Source: Cellvibrionaceae bacterium 1162T.S.0a.05
Lineage (GTDB): Bacteria > Pseudomonadota > Gammaproteobacteria > Pseudomonadales > Cellvibrionaceae
NCBI GenBank assembly: GCA_000964245.1
Contig: LANB01000001.1
Coordinates: 227,501-291,500 of the forward strand
Reading direction: 5' to 3'
DNA: 64,000 bases
Part shown: in pieces, positions 43,255 through 51,216 of the stretch
Numbering within the stretch: position 1 is the stretch's first letter
Layout: every line of letters starts with the position of its first letter
Made by a program: the position numbers and the translations under genes
Notes under the pieces: generated by a model
The model's database searches: none
What the model saw: only the letters and a program-made list of their open reading frames with translations
Told to the model about the DNA's origin: nothing

Positions 43255-44823
43255 TTAATGAGTATCAGCTGTGTCCTTTAGTGTAAAAATAAACGTTTCT
43301 TTGACGTTTCTTGTAATAATTGCGCGGCCATTTACCGTCATAGGTTTGTAACGCGACTCGGAAATAGCCTTCAATACCGGACGATTAAAAACCTTGTTGT
43401 GATCGACCGAGACAATTCTTGGGTTCAACACCTTCCCCTGTAAATCCAGATCAAAACTGACGACAACCGTTGCTTCGAGGTTTTTTTGCAATGCTCGCCG
43501 TGGATAGTAGGGTGTGACTATCTCAAGAGGCTGATGCGCCTGTACCTCCAGGGAATCAAGCCGAGGCCTGGATTGAATTGCCATGCTTTCTTCCACAGGT
43601 TTTTGCGCGTGATAATTCAATGCCGCCAACTGCGTATGTTGTTGACTCGTTTGTTTTTGGGGGACGTGAGTGCTTCGGCTTTGGCGCTTATAGCGCTCCT
43701 GCAACACTTCAAGTTTCACATAGCCATCAATGGCTAACGACCAATCATCCCGCTCTTTCCCATCTTGAGGTTCAATAAGAATCAGATCTTGTACCTTAAC
43801 TCTCGTTTGCGCTTGCAACGCCTCAAGTTCCAGTTCGCTCAAGCTTTTATAGTGGGTCTGCCTCGCTTCGAGAACAGAAACAGGCAAAAGCATCAGCAAT
43901 ACCAGACTGAACAAAAATGTACGAGAGAGGCAATCCAGAGCCTTTCGGTTTTTACCACTATCAAGGATTGCGTTAATTCGCAGGTACAGTTCTGATTTTT
44001 TTATAAAACTCAGTGCCGCCAATTTATGATGACAAGCATCGGTCGAAATTTCCAGCAAGTCACTCGCATATTCGGCCCGGCACTGCAACTTACTCACCAC
44101 TAAATCGTCACAGGCCAACTCCGCAAACCACGCACCCTGTTTATGTGCTTTCCAAATCAGCGGGTTAAACCAGAAAAACGCGCACAACACTTCTCCACAC
44201 AGTTTATAAAAACAATCACGTCGCTCGATGTGTGCAATTTCATGTGCAAGCACTCGGCGCAATCGCGCCTCTCCCCAAGCTTGAAAATGTTGCGGCAATA
44301 AAATACAGGGTCTGACAAAACCAAACATTAAGGGTGCGCTAATTTCTGCCGAACACACAACACGAATAGAAGCCGCAACTGAAAAAATTTTCCGCAAATC
44401 ATCACAATGTCCAAGTACCAGCTCATCATCCACAATGTCTGATCGCGCAATAAGTTTCAGGGTGTCACGCAATGCGAAAACAATCTTGCCCAAAAAGACA
44501 AGCACTCCCGCCAGATACACGGCCAATAAAAAGACACTGTAAACATTGGGAGCGTCAAAAAGAGAACGGGCGGGCTGAAAAACCTGTGTTGTTGTGAATT
44601 CCGCGAGAAAGGAAGGCAATACTGCAAACTCAATTCGGGGCAAGGAGGAAAAGAAAACAATAAAAACAAGCGGGCTTAATATTGCTAGAAAAAGTAACCA
44701 ATGATTGGTCGCCGCCGACCTAAAGTCAGGTTTGTTAACGACATAAATCAACAATGCCATTGCCAGCATGGGTTTTAACCAGGCGGTAAAGACAAGATTG
44801 ATAATGTCGAAAACAATATTCAT
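43255..44823 (-). CDS. BlaR1/M56-type membrane peptidase fused to a TonB domain
   Basis: 522 residues. The N-terminal half has about four transmembrane helices and an M56 metallopeptidase with the zinc motif HEIAH (H194, E195, H198). A further membrane helix at about 300-320 leads to a periplasmic linker. Residues about 430-515 form a TonB C-terminal-type domain (ATVVVSFDLDLQGKVLNPRIVSVDHNKVFNRPVLKAISESRYKPM). Classical BlaR1 ends in a penicillin-binding sensor domain; here this is replaced by a TonB-like domain. The start overlaps the BlaI stop (ATGA). It probably senses an envelope signal and inactivates BlaI by proteolysis, as in BlaR1/BlaI, but that is inference. Confidence 0.88.
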   Translation of the reverse strand: MNIVFDIINLVFTAWLKPMLAMALLIYVVNKPDFRSAATNHWLLFLAILSPLVFIVFFSSLPRIEFAVLPSFLAEFTTTQVFQPARSLFDAPNVYSVFLLAVYLAGVLVFLGKIVFALRDTLKLIARSDIVDDELVLGHCDDLRKIFSVAASIRVVCSAEISAPLMFGFVRPCILLPQHFQAWGEARLRRVLAHEIAHIERRDCFYKLCGEVLCAFFWFNPLIWKAHKQGAWFAELACDDLVVSKLQCRAEYASDLLEISTDACHHKLAALSFIKKSELYLRINAILDSGKNRKALDCLSRTFLFSLVLLMLLPVSVLEARQTHYKSLSELELEALQAQTRVKVQDLILIEPQDGKERDDWSLAIDGYVKLEVLQERYKRQSRSTHVPQKQTSQQHTQLAALNYHAQKPVEESMAIQSRPRLDSLEVQAHQPLEIVTPYYPRRALQKNLEATVVVSFDLDLQGKVLNPRIVSVDHNKVFNRPVLKAISESRYKPMTVNGRAIITRNVKETFIFTLKDTADTH

Positions 44824-45224
44824 TCTTCAGCCCTGGTCTCTTGTGCTTGTTTTACGCGCGCGATAGTACGCTCCAGCTCTTCAATTTCACGCGCACTCAA
44901 ACTTTCGCTATCAACATCCAGCAAAGCATTAACAGCTTTCACTTTTGAGCCTTTAAAAAAAGTACGTAATAAACGGTTTATTGCCGTGTTTTGCGCCTGG
45001 TCTTCAGCGACCGCCGGGGAATACATGTAGCGGCCGCCTTCGTTGCGAAACACGACAAATTTTTTCTCTACCAAACGCGCAATCAATGCACGCACGGCGG
45101 AGTAACCAGGAGGATTTGGAAGAGCCTGCTGAACCTCCTGGGCGGAGCAAGTACTTTTTTCGTAAAGAATGTCCATAATCTGGCGTTCTCTGCGACTCAG
45201 GTTAGCAAACTGCGAATGTGGCAT
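44820..45224 (-). CDS. BlaI/MecI-family transcription repressor
   Basis: 134-residue winged-helix repressor: LSRRERQIMDILYEKSTCSAQEVQQALPNPPGYSAVRALIARLVEKKFV, followed by GGRYMYSPAVAEDQAQN and a C-terminal dimerisation region. The family is normally cleaved by a BlaR1-type peptidase to induce its operon, and the M56 gene overlaps it. Three matching dyads (TGCTA-N6-TAGCA) upstream are the likely operators. No beta-lactamase gene is nearby. Confidence 0.93.
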   Translation of the reverse strand: MPHSQFANLSRRERQIMDILYEKSTCSAQEVQQALPNPPGYSAVRALIARLVEKKFVVFRNEGGRYMYSPAVAEDQAQNTAINRLLRTFFKGSKVKAVNALLDVDSESLSAREIEELERTIARVKQAQETRAEE

Positions 45225-45319
45225 TCAGGTCTCCATATTCATTACTTTCGGCCCGGGGGCCAAAGCCAATAGCATTGTGAATAGAGGTATGGTGATAAAC
45301 ATGCTCTCGATTCAGTTTT

Positions 45320-45391
45320 CAATCCAGCTCTCAATCCGGCTCTCAATCCGGCTCTCAATCCGGCTCTCAATCCGGCTCTCAATCCGGCTCT
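45320..45391. repeat. 12-base tandem array upstream of the BlaI-type gene (6 units)
   Basis: Unit CAATCCGGCTCT. Units 2-6 are identical and unit 1 has one change (CAATCCAGCTCT). Degenerate units flank both sides (45308-45319 and 45392-45403). The array lies between the operator cluster and the start of the BlaI-type gene, in what should be the leader or promoter-proximal spacer. Confidence 0.95.
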
Positions 45392-45407
45392 CAATTCAGA
45401 CATGAGA

Positions 45408-45423
45408 TGCTACTTTTTTAGCA
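45408..45423. promoter_or_regulatory. BlaI-type operator 1
   Basis: TGCTA-N6-TAGCA dyad (CTTTTT spacer). With operator 2 it forms a 35-base perfect palindrome, two 17-base arms around one T. Confidence 0.75.
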
Positions 45424-45426
45424 TTA

Positions 45427-45442
45427 TGCTAAAAAAGTAGCA
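45427..45442. promoter_or_regulatory. BlaI-type operator 2
   Basis: TGCTA-N6-TAGCA dyad (AAAAAG spacer), centred 19 bases from operator 1. Confidence 0.75.
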
Positions 45443-45469
45443 CAGCGAGACGGACGACACAAGCCCAAT

Positions 45470-45485
45470 TGCTAAATTTTTAGCA
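45470..45485. promoter_or_regulatory. BlaI-type operator 3
   Basis: TGCTA-N6-TAGCA dyad (AATTTT spacer), centred 43 bases from operator 2. Three copies of the same 16-base dyad within 80 bases, upstream of a BlaI-type repressor gene, support autoregulation. Confidence 0.7.
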
Positions 45486-45741
45486 TCTCAAGAATAAGCT
45501 TGAATATTTTTAACAAATATTGAGGGCAACCCTGAGCAATGCCAGGTATCCTCTGCACTGCCCGTATTATTCATTTGCTGTGTTGAGCCCCTGTATAGAG
45601 AACGCGACGCTCGCCCTAGCGCATTGGCGTTACAGAGTAAGAGGCGAATACCTGACCTTATTCAGCACAGCCTCGAAAGTTATAATGCAATGAATTATCC
45701 GGCTTGCTGCCAATCAAAGGCTGGTCTTGAGGAGATTACCT

Positions 45742-46242
45742 ATGAAAATCGCGACTTTTTTCGCCCTGAGTCTCAGCCTGTTACTGGTCAGTTGCGCGGA
45801 CTATGCAATCAATGTGAATGAAAAAACGGTGTATAACCCACTTGGCGTATTTACAGATTTCAAAGTGGCCGACCTCGCCCTGCAGCGCTGTATCGACCAA
45901 ACCATCAAGGAAGAGCGAGTGCGCACGGCGAAAGACCTTAAAAGCCTGCTATGCCCTGAAAAATCAATCGAAACTTTGTCTGGCCTGGCGATTTTCACCG
46001 AACTCAAGGTATTAGGCCTGGAAGGCAACCCGCTGAAAGATATTGAAGTGCTCAACACACTCAAACATCTCGAGCAGCTAAACCTCAAAAATACCGGAAT
46101 AAGTGCATTAACATCGCTGAAAGAAGGACCGAAACTGTCCTATTTAAATATTGAGGGAAACCCGAAATTGAATTGTGAGACACTGGTGAGTGTCAGATTC
46201 AGAGATGGTGCTCAGGTACTAAAACCACAGCATTGCCTTTAA
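45742..46242 (+). CDS. Leucine-rich-repeat lipoprotein
   Basis: 166 residues from the ATG seven bases after GAGGAG. Lipoprotein signal with lipobox LVSC (Cys at about 18). The mature part has about three leucine-rich repeats (LSGLAIFTELKVLGLEGNPLKDI, LNTLKHLEQLNLKNTGISALTSL, KLSYLNIEGNPKL) with a pair of Cys on each side. Such short LRR lipoproteins are usually surface or periplasmic binding proteins. A TATAAT at 45681-45686 may be the -10 of its promoter. No functional partner is evident. Confidence 0.75.
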   Translation: MKIATFFALSLSLLLVSCADYAINVNEKTVYNPLGVFTDFKVADLALQRCIDQTIKEERVRTAKDLKSLLCPEKSIETLSGLAIFTELKVLGLEGNPLKDIEVLNTLKHLEQLNLKNTGISALTSLKEGPKLSYLNIEGNPKLNCETLVSVRFRDGAQVLKPQHCL

Positions 46243-46304
46243 TTAACCTGGCAATGCTACCTGGAAAACAATCATGCTGACTTGAATCGATTACCTTGAA
46301 TCAA

Positions 46305-46580
46305 TTACCTTGAACCAATAAACATAAGCCCCACAGTGTTTTTACTGCAGTGCATGACTTTCATGGCGACGGGTTCTTGATTGATCGGGCCAACAACTTT
46401 TTTAAATTGCACATCCACTATTGTCCCCACTGGCGGAGTGAGTTGACTTTCCATCGTGACCTGCGCTCCACCGTCAGAAATATCGCGTGTATGCCCCACA
46501 ATCGTTCCGAAGGCGGGGTGCCGAATTTCCACTCTTATTGAAGTCGGGGTACGCTCAAATTTTCTGCGCTCGTCCACCAA
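46305..46580 (-). CDS. PilZ-domain cyclic-di-GMP receptor
   Basis: 91-residue single PilZ domain. The two cyclic-di-GMP-binding motifs are present: an RxxxR-type RRKFER near the N-terminus and DISDGGA (D/N-x-S-x-x-G). Small stand-alone PilZ proteins act as adaptors for motility, adhesion or polysaccharide synthesis. It is a single gene. It could read cyclic-di-GMP made by the GGDEF hybrid kinase in this window or by any other cyclase. Confidence 0.9.
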   Translation of the reverse strand: MVDERRKFERTPTSIRVEIRHPAFGTIVGHTRDISDGGAQVTMESQLTPPVGTIVDVQFKKVVGPINQEPVAMKVMHCSKNTVGLMFIGSR

Positions 46581-46705
46581 GGGCTCCTTTTTTATCGTGC
46601 TATGAAGAAAGTATAAACCACGCTATGCAATTTGTTTGTCTTGTTTTGTCCGGATAAAAATTCATCCTGGGGAAACTACACACATGCGTCACATTAGTGT
46701 CACGG

Positions 46706-46728
46706 TTATGCACAGAATCTGTGGATAA
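46706..46728. promoter_or_regulatory. Inverted pair of consensus DnaA boxes
   Basis: TTATGCACA at 46706-46714 and TGTGGATAA at 46720-46728 (reverse complement TTATCCACA) face each other 5 bases apart. Both match TTATNCACA exactly. A one-mismatch copy, TGTGGAAAA, is at 46910-46918. They lie in the 349-base gap between the PilZ gene and the MBL gene. The rest of the gap is AT-rich with no gene seen. Typical oriC neighbours are absent. Confidence 0.55.
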
Positions 46729-46929
46729 CTATGTGAGTTTTTTATTAACAGCTGGCTCTGAGAGGCGAAACTGCTACCTGGACCCCTCCTTGTCGAACAT
46801 TTAACCAATTCAAAAAATATTAATAAAATCAATAAGTTATGAAAATCAAGAGCAAAACACAGCGCAGAAGAAATTATTTTGCTACCACGTGGGAACTTTC
46901 GTTACACGGTGTGGAAAACATTCACCTTG

Positions 46930-47691
46930 TTACAATTCCAACCAGGCGAAACCCTCATCCTGACACGCGTAATGCATGCGGTGTTCAGCCCCAACCAGCC
47001 CCGCTCCATCAACCGCTGCACGTACCCTGTCGAGGTGGTTATTTTTTTGGCTAATATGGCCGAGTACCACTGTTTGCAAACGCGGAGAAATTAAGGATTC
47101 CAGTAATTGCAAAGCTTGTTGGTTATTCAAATGTCCCCAATCACTGGCCACACGCGATTTTAGCGATGGGGGATAAGGCCCCTCCCAAAGCATATCGAGG
47201 TCGTGATTGGCCTCCAATAACAGAGCATCGCACTCTGCGTACGCGGCAATGATATGCGGCGTGACACAACCGAGGTCGGTTAATACACCAAGCCGTTTGC
47301 TGCCTTCGGAAAAAACAAATTGCGCAGGTTCTCGCGCATCGTGCGGAACCGCTACCGGTTGAATATGCAGATCGCCAAGTGCAAATGCCTCATAGTTTTT
47401 TATCAACTGAAGATCAGGCACTTCACCATAGTCTCTCGCCAGCCACGTCCCCTGCGTCATGAACAAGGGAATGCCCGATTTTCTGGCGAGGGGGGCAACC
47501 CCTTTTGCGTGATCACTGTGTTCATGCGTGCACAGGACGGCGTCGAGGTCTTCAAGGCAGAGATCCAGGCGCGCGAGTCGCGATACCGTTTCTTTCAGGC
47601 TGAATCCACAATCCAGTAAAACACAGGTGGAAGCAGTGGCAACCACGGTGGCATTGCCACTGCTTCCACTGCCTAGAGAGGCAAATTTCAA
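46930..47691 (-). CDS. MBL-fold metallohydrolase (YycJ/WalJ-like)
   Basis: 253 residues with the metallo-beta-lactamase fold signature THEHSDH (metal ligands), the N-terminal SLGSGSSGNATVV typical of the YycJ/WalJ group of single-domain hydrolases, and later motifs LLEANHD and GHISQKN. Probably a cytoplasmic nuclease-like or phosphoesterase protein; the substrate is not known. It follows bamC by one base on the same strand. The order dapA-bamC-MBL matches that in Pseudomonas aeruginosa. Confidence 0.88.
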   Translation of the reverse strand: MKFASLGSGSSGNATVVATASTCVLLDCGFSLKETVSRLARLDLCLEDLDAVLCTHEHSDHAKGVAPLARKSGIPLFMTQGTWLARDYGEVPDLQLIKNYEAFALGDLHIQPVAVPHDAREPAQFVFSEGSKRLGVLTDLGCVTPHIIAAYAECDALLLEANHDLDMLWEGPYPPSLKSRVASDWGHLNNQQALQLLESLISPRLQTVVLGHISQKNNHLDRVRAAVDGAGLVGAEHRMHYACQDEGFAWLEL

Positions 47692-47692
47692 T

Positions 47693-48901
47693 TTAAATCA
47701 GATTACTGCGAACCACTCTGAGCAAATCCTTACTCAGGCTGGAGGGAACAGTTCGGCCCTGTGCATCCCGCACAATGACGCCTTGCACTTCTTCACCTTG
47801 TTCTTCAAAGGTTTGTACCACAATCAGATACCCACTCATATTACTGGCGGCACCGGAGAAAGCCACATTAGGCAGACCTTCAAAAACACTGCGCACTTTG
47901 GGGCTGTCATGCAGATTTTGCATCAAGGCATCCAGTTTCGCGGGAGCCTCGGCATCGCCCTCTTCCGTTGGTGTGTCATCATCATTGGACCAGAATGCGA
48001 GTTTGCTGAGAAATCCCTTTTCTTCACGCTGTTCGTCGGTCAGGTAATTCACGTAAAACACTTTGCGGTCACCATCCTGTTCCCAAAATTGAAAGTTTTC
48101 TGTTTTCAAGGATTCCGAGAGTGACGCATACGCGCGCTGCCAGGGAAGACGAATACGCAATTGCGGTTCCTGATTCACACTCGTGTAACTCACACGTTCT
48201 TCACCGCCCACATTTTGCCCCATTAAAGAGGCCGCCTTGTTATCCACGTTTGCCGCCAACGCCTGGGCTAATTGATCAACAAGGTATTTTTCGCGGTCGG
48301 CATTATCGGACTCCTCCGGCCAAACAAAATCACCGGCCGGCTGCTCGCCCATTGGCAATTGCACCTGAACAACATGCACTTCCGTGGTATTCGGGTGAAT
48401 GCCTTTATCAATTTTGATTCGGAAGCGGGATTGATTATCAAGATCCGCTTTAAACTGCATCCAGCCTGTTTCGATGACACCCTGACTGGCGTCACTGAAA
48501 TTGACAAGAATGCCATTTTCAGAAAGGAAGCTCTGGGTCTGGGGCCAAACCTGGGATGTCGAGGCATTCAGGAATACCCAGCGTTTGCCCAATTGCGATT
48601 GAATCTTTACCGCCACACCACTTTTGTCCGTGCTATAGGGGCGCGGGCGTGGGATTTCATAATCGCCCAGCGCAAGTGGGTCTCCAAACTCATCTCGCAC
48701 ATTTACGTCGGGGACAACATAAAGCTCTTCCAGAGAGGTCACTTGCATATCACGCGGTACGTCAATGGTTTTTATTGCGCCGGTGCGCAAGTAATCCTTG
48801 GATCGACCGCGAAATACACCATTGTCACCAAACAAAACGCCACAGCTACTGGTAACCGCCAATAAACTGCATACGAGGGAAATTCGAACAAATACTTTCA
48901 T
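47693..48901 (-). CDS. bamC: Outer membrane assembly lipoprotein BamC
   Basis: 402-residue lipoprotein component of the beta-barrel assembly machinery. The lipobox is TSSC (Cys at about 19). The N-terminal unstructured region with DYLRTGAIKTIDVPRDM fits the segment that binds BamD. It is followed by two helix-grip domains. It is longer than E. coli BamC (344) because of acidic insertions near the second domain (DDDTPTEEGDAEAP). The ATG is preferred over an adjacent in-frame GTG. It lies 30 bases downstream of dapA on the same strand, as in many gammaproteobacteria. Confidence 0.92.
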   Translation of the reverse strand: MKVFVRISLVCSLLAVTSSCGVLFGDNGVFRGRSKDYLRTGAIKTIDVPRDMQVTSLEELYVVPDVNVRDEFGDPLALGDYEIPRPRPYSTDKSGVAVKIQSQLGKRWVFLNASTSQVWPQTQSFLSENGILVNFSDASQGVIETGWMQFKADLDNQSRFRIKIDKGIHPNTTEVHVVQVQLPMGEQPAGDFVWPEESDNADREKYLVDQLAQALAANVDNKAASLMGQNVGGEERVSYTSVNQEPQLRIRLPWQRAYASLSESLKTENFQFWEQDGDRKVFYVNYLTDEQREEKGFLSKLAFWSNDDDTPTEEGDAEAPAKLDALMQNLHDSPKVRSVFEGLPNVAFSGAASNMSGYLIVVQTFEEQGEEVQGVIVRDAQGRTVPSSLSKDLLRVVRSNLI

Positions 48902-48931
48902 CACTTATTATTTCAACTTCTATTTATCGCT

Positions 48932-49801
48932 TTAGATCAAGGCCTTGATGGCAGTGCGCACTTCGGCATGAAATTGTGCGTCTAACTCAGTTAAAGGTAA
49001 ACGGATTGCCCGGTTAATGTGCCCCATTTCCGCCAGCGCCCACTTCACAGGAATCGGGTTGGACTCCAGGAACATACTCTTGTGCAACGGCATCAGGCTC
49101 GCCTGCAATTCTCGCGCTTCTTCGACCTTGCCAGCGGCAACCAGTTCACAAAGAGTTGCACATTGTCGCGGTGCCACATTCGCCGTGACCGAGATTTCGC
49201 CATGCCCCCCCAGCGCCATAAATTCAACGACCGTTTCATCGTCGCCGGAAAGCAGAGTAAAGTCATCTTTCACCAGGGCCTGAATATCCTGCAAACGCTG
49301 CATATCGCCCGTTGCTTCCTTGATTCCCACAATATTCGGGTGTTCGGACAAACGCGCAACGGTTTCCGGCAGCATATCCACTGCGGTTCTGCCCGGCACA
49401 TTGTAAAGCAGTTGCGGGATGGCAACGCGGTCTGCAATGTACCAATGGTGTTGATACAAACCCTCCTGTGTGGGCTTGTTATAGTAAGGGGTAACCAGCA
49501 AACAGGCATCTGCACCGGCGGCCTTGGCCCCTTCCGTTAATTCCATCGCTTCCGAGGTTGAATTGGCTCCGGTTCCGGCAATGACCGGCAAGCGCCCTTT
49601 CACTTGCTGAACGACCCGTCGAATCACCTCGTGATGCTCACTCATGCTCAGCGTTGCACTTTCGCCCGTGGTGCCCACGGCCACGATCCCGTGCGTTCCC
49701 TCAGCAATGTGCCACTCCACTAATTTACCCAGGGCATCCCAATCGATACTGAAGTCGGGTTTCATAGGGGTCACGAGGGCAACAAGACTGCCGTGGAGCA
49801 T
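48932..49801 (-). CDS. dapA: 4-hydroxy-tetrahydrodipicolinate synthase
   Basis: 289-residue TIM-barrel enzyme condensing pyruvate and aspartate semialdehyde, the first step of the diaminopimelate/lysine branch. The Schiff-base Lys is in GIKEATGD, the Tyr of the proton relay in LLYNVPGRT, and the substrate loop in GTTGESATL. It begins the dapA-bamC-MBL run. The other DAP genes (dapC, dapD, dapE) are elsewhere in the window. Confidence 0.96.
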   Translation of the reverse strand: MLHGSLVALVTPMKPDFSIDWDALGKLVEWHIAEGTHGIVAVGTTGESATLSMSEHHEVIRRVVQQVKGRLPVIAGTGANSTSEAMELTEGAKAAGADACLLVTPYYNKPTQEGLYQHHWYIADRVAIPQLLYNVPGRTAVDMLPETVARLSEHPNIVGIKEATGDMQRLQDIQALVKDDFTLLSGDDETVVEFMALGGHGEISVTANVAPRQCATLCELVAAGKVEEARELQASLMPLHKSMFLESNPIPVKWALAEMGHINRAIRLPLTELDAQFHAEVRTAIKALI

Positions 49802-49925
49802 GGGACATTTCCTTGGGGATTGAAAAGGTCGCTAATGGTACTGGCGATGGGGGCTGGCGACAAGGTTTGCGACGGATTATTCCTGTATTCGAGCGCGAGC
49901 GGCGAGTCGCTTACGAATGCGAGCG

Positions 49926-49957
49926 AAAAGGGGCTTGCAGGCTCTCGCCCGCAAGCC
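49926..49957 (-). terminator. Probable terminator after the double thioredoxin-fold gene
   Basis: GGCTTGC/GCAAGCC and an inner GGC/GCC separated by one mismatch form a 10-bp stem with a TCTC loop. On the minus strand a short CCUUUU follows, so termination may be moderate. Confidence 0.65.
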
Positions 49958-49964
49958 GGTCAGT

Positions 49965-51092
49965 CTATTTTTTTACCGGATCATCGGCATAGGTTCGGCC
50001 GAGGGTGTCGGCGATAACCCGTCGAGTTTCAAGTGAATTAATGGGGCCATGTTTACGCCATACCACTTCGCCACCCGGCGCGATCAACACGGTATAAGGC
50101 GCCCCGCCTTGAGAGGCAGGGTCAAGCGCTTCGTAGACGGCATCGCGGTCATCACTATTAAAGAGGTAATTTTGTGCAGCGACTTTTTTCTTTTTCAATA
50201 CCGCAAGTGCATTATTAAATTTTTCGGGGTCGTCCAGGCTGATGGTGATGAACTCAAAATGGCGGCCTCGATACATGCGATTAATTTCAACCAGTTCAGG
50301 CAGCTCAATAATGCAGGGCGCACACCAGGTGGCCCATAAATTTACCAGGCGATATTTATCCGTCGGGTTAGCTGCGAGCGCGGCCACGCCTTTCGCATCA
50401 ATTTTTTCGAGATCAACGGGTTCGGCATCCCATCTTTTTATAAATTCTTCACCGTCTTTTACTTTCTCTGACCACTTGACCGAGCAACCAAAAACCCGGG
50501 TATGCTCTACCTCAACAGGTTTGCCGGCCAGCAGAGCATCAAGTGCTGCGCGTGTATCCTGGCGCTTGGGCGTGCCGGCTTCGCTATCATCAATACGCCC
50601 CTTGTATCGCAGCTTCCTCTGCTTATCAAAAATATACACATGGGGTGTTGCGATCGCGCCGAATTTACGGCTTAACACCTGGGTTTCACCGTCGTATACA
50701 TAGGGAAAATTAAAATTCTTGTCCTTTGCACGAATTTTCATGTCTTCAAGGGAATCATTGAGATCCGAATAGGACAGCTCATCCAAACGCACAGCCTTGG
50801 GATCATTGGGAGAAATAGCCAGCAAGGCCACACCCTTATCCTGATAATCACGCTGTAATTGCATGATTCGCTCTTCGTAAGCCTGGGCAGTTGGACAATG
50901 ATTGCAAGTGAAAATAACGAGTAATACATCTGCGTCAGCGAAGTCTGCCGGGCTGTAATTGCGGTCATCAACACCAGGCAGGGAAAAATTCGGGAGAGGG
51001 TCGCCAATCTCAAGCCCACTCGCGGTGTTTGCGAGGGCTGGCAGACAAAGACAAAAACACAGTAATACAAGAACCTGACGCAGAGTATTCAT
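49965..51092 (-). CDS. Exported protein with two thioredoxin-fold domains (AhpC/TSA-like plus TlpA-like)
   Basis: 375 residues with a signal peptide (about 1-21, ending PALA). The first domain (about 25-195) is a redoxin type with the motif CNHCPTA at the active site, found in a distinct thiol-redoxin group. The second (about 225-370) is TlpA/ResA-like with the active site WCAPC and the cis-Pro region GAPYT. Both would act in the periplasm. Having both in one chain suggests transfer of reducing or oxidising equivalents between them. Partners such as DsbD are not nearby. Confidence 0.85.
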   Translation of the reverse strand: MNTLRQVLVLLCFCLCLPALANTASGLEIGDPLPNFSLPGVDDRNYSPADFADADVLLVIFTCNHCPTAQAYEERIMQLQRDYQDKGVALLAISPNDPKAVRLDELSYSDLNDSLEDMKIRAKDKNFNFPYVYDGETQVLSRKFGAIATPHVYIFDKQRKLRYKGRIDDSEAGTPKRQDTRAALDALLAGKPVEVEHTRVFGCSVKWSEKVKDGEEFIKRWDAEPVDLEKIDAKGVAALAANPTDKYRLVNLWATWCAPCIIELPELVEINRMYRGRHFEFITISLDDPEKFNNALAVLKKKKVAAQNYLFNSDDRDAVYEALDPASQGGAPYTVLIAPGGEVVWRKHGPINSLETRRVIADTLGRTYADDPVKK

Positions 51093-51216
51093 TTTATTAT
51101 TTCCTCTTTTATTAACGCTTTATTGCTCAATTTGCCCGTATGTTGTCGATGTTTTTCCTGCGACCGCATACGCCCCGCCACACTTTACTGCCCTGGAGGT
51201 CAAGGTGAGGGTAGAC

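Noticed and set aside
45308-45403. CRISPR array
   Set aside because: Units are 12 bases and directly abutting with no spacers; no cas genes are present.
45169-45405. Frame encoding repeated LSIR through the 12-base array
   Set aside because: The repeat is a by-product of the tandem DNA units; no ribosome site, and it overlaps the BlaI-type gene start and its upstream region.
46581-46929. Chromosomal origin of replication
   Set aside because: Only two perfect DnaA boxes and none of the usual neighbours (dnaA, dnaN, gidA, rpmH). Kept only as a site of interest.
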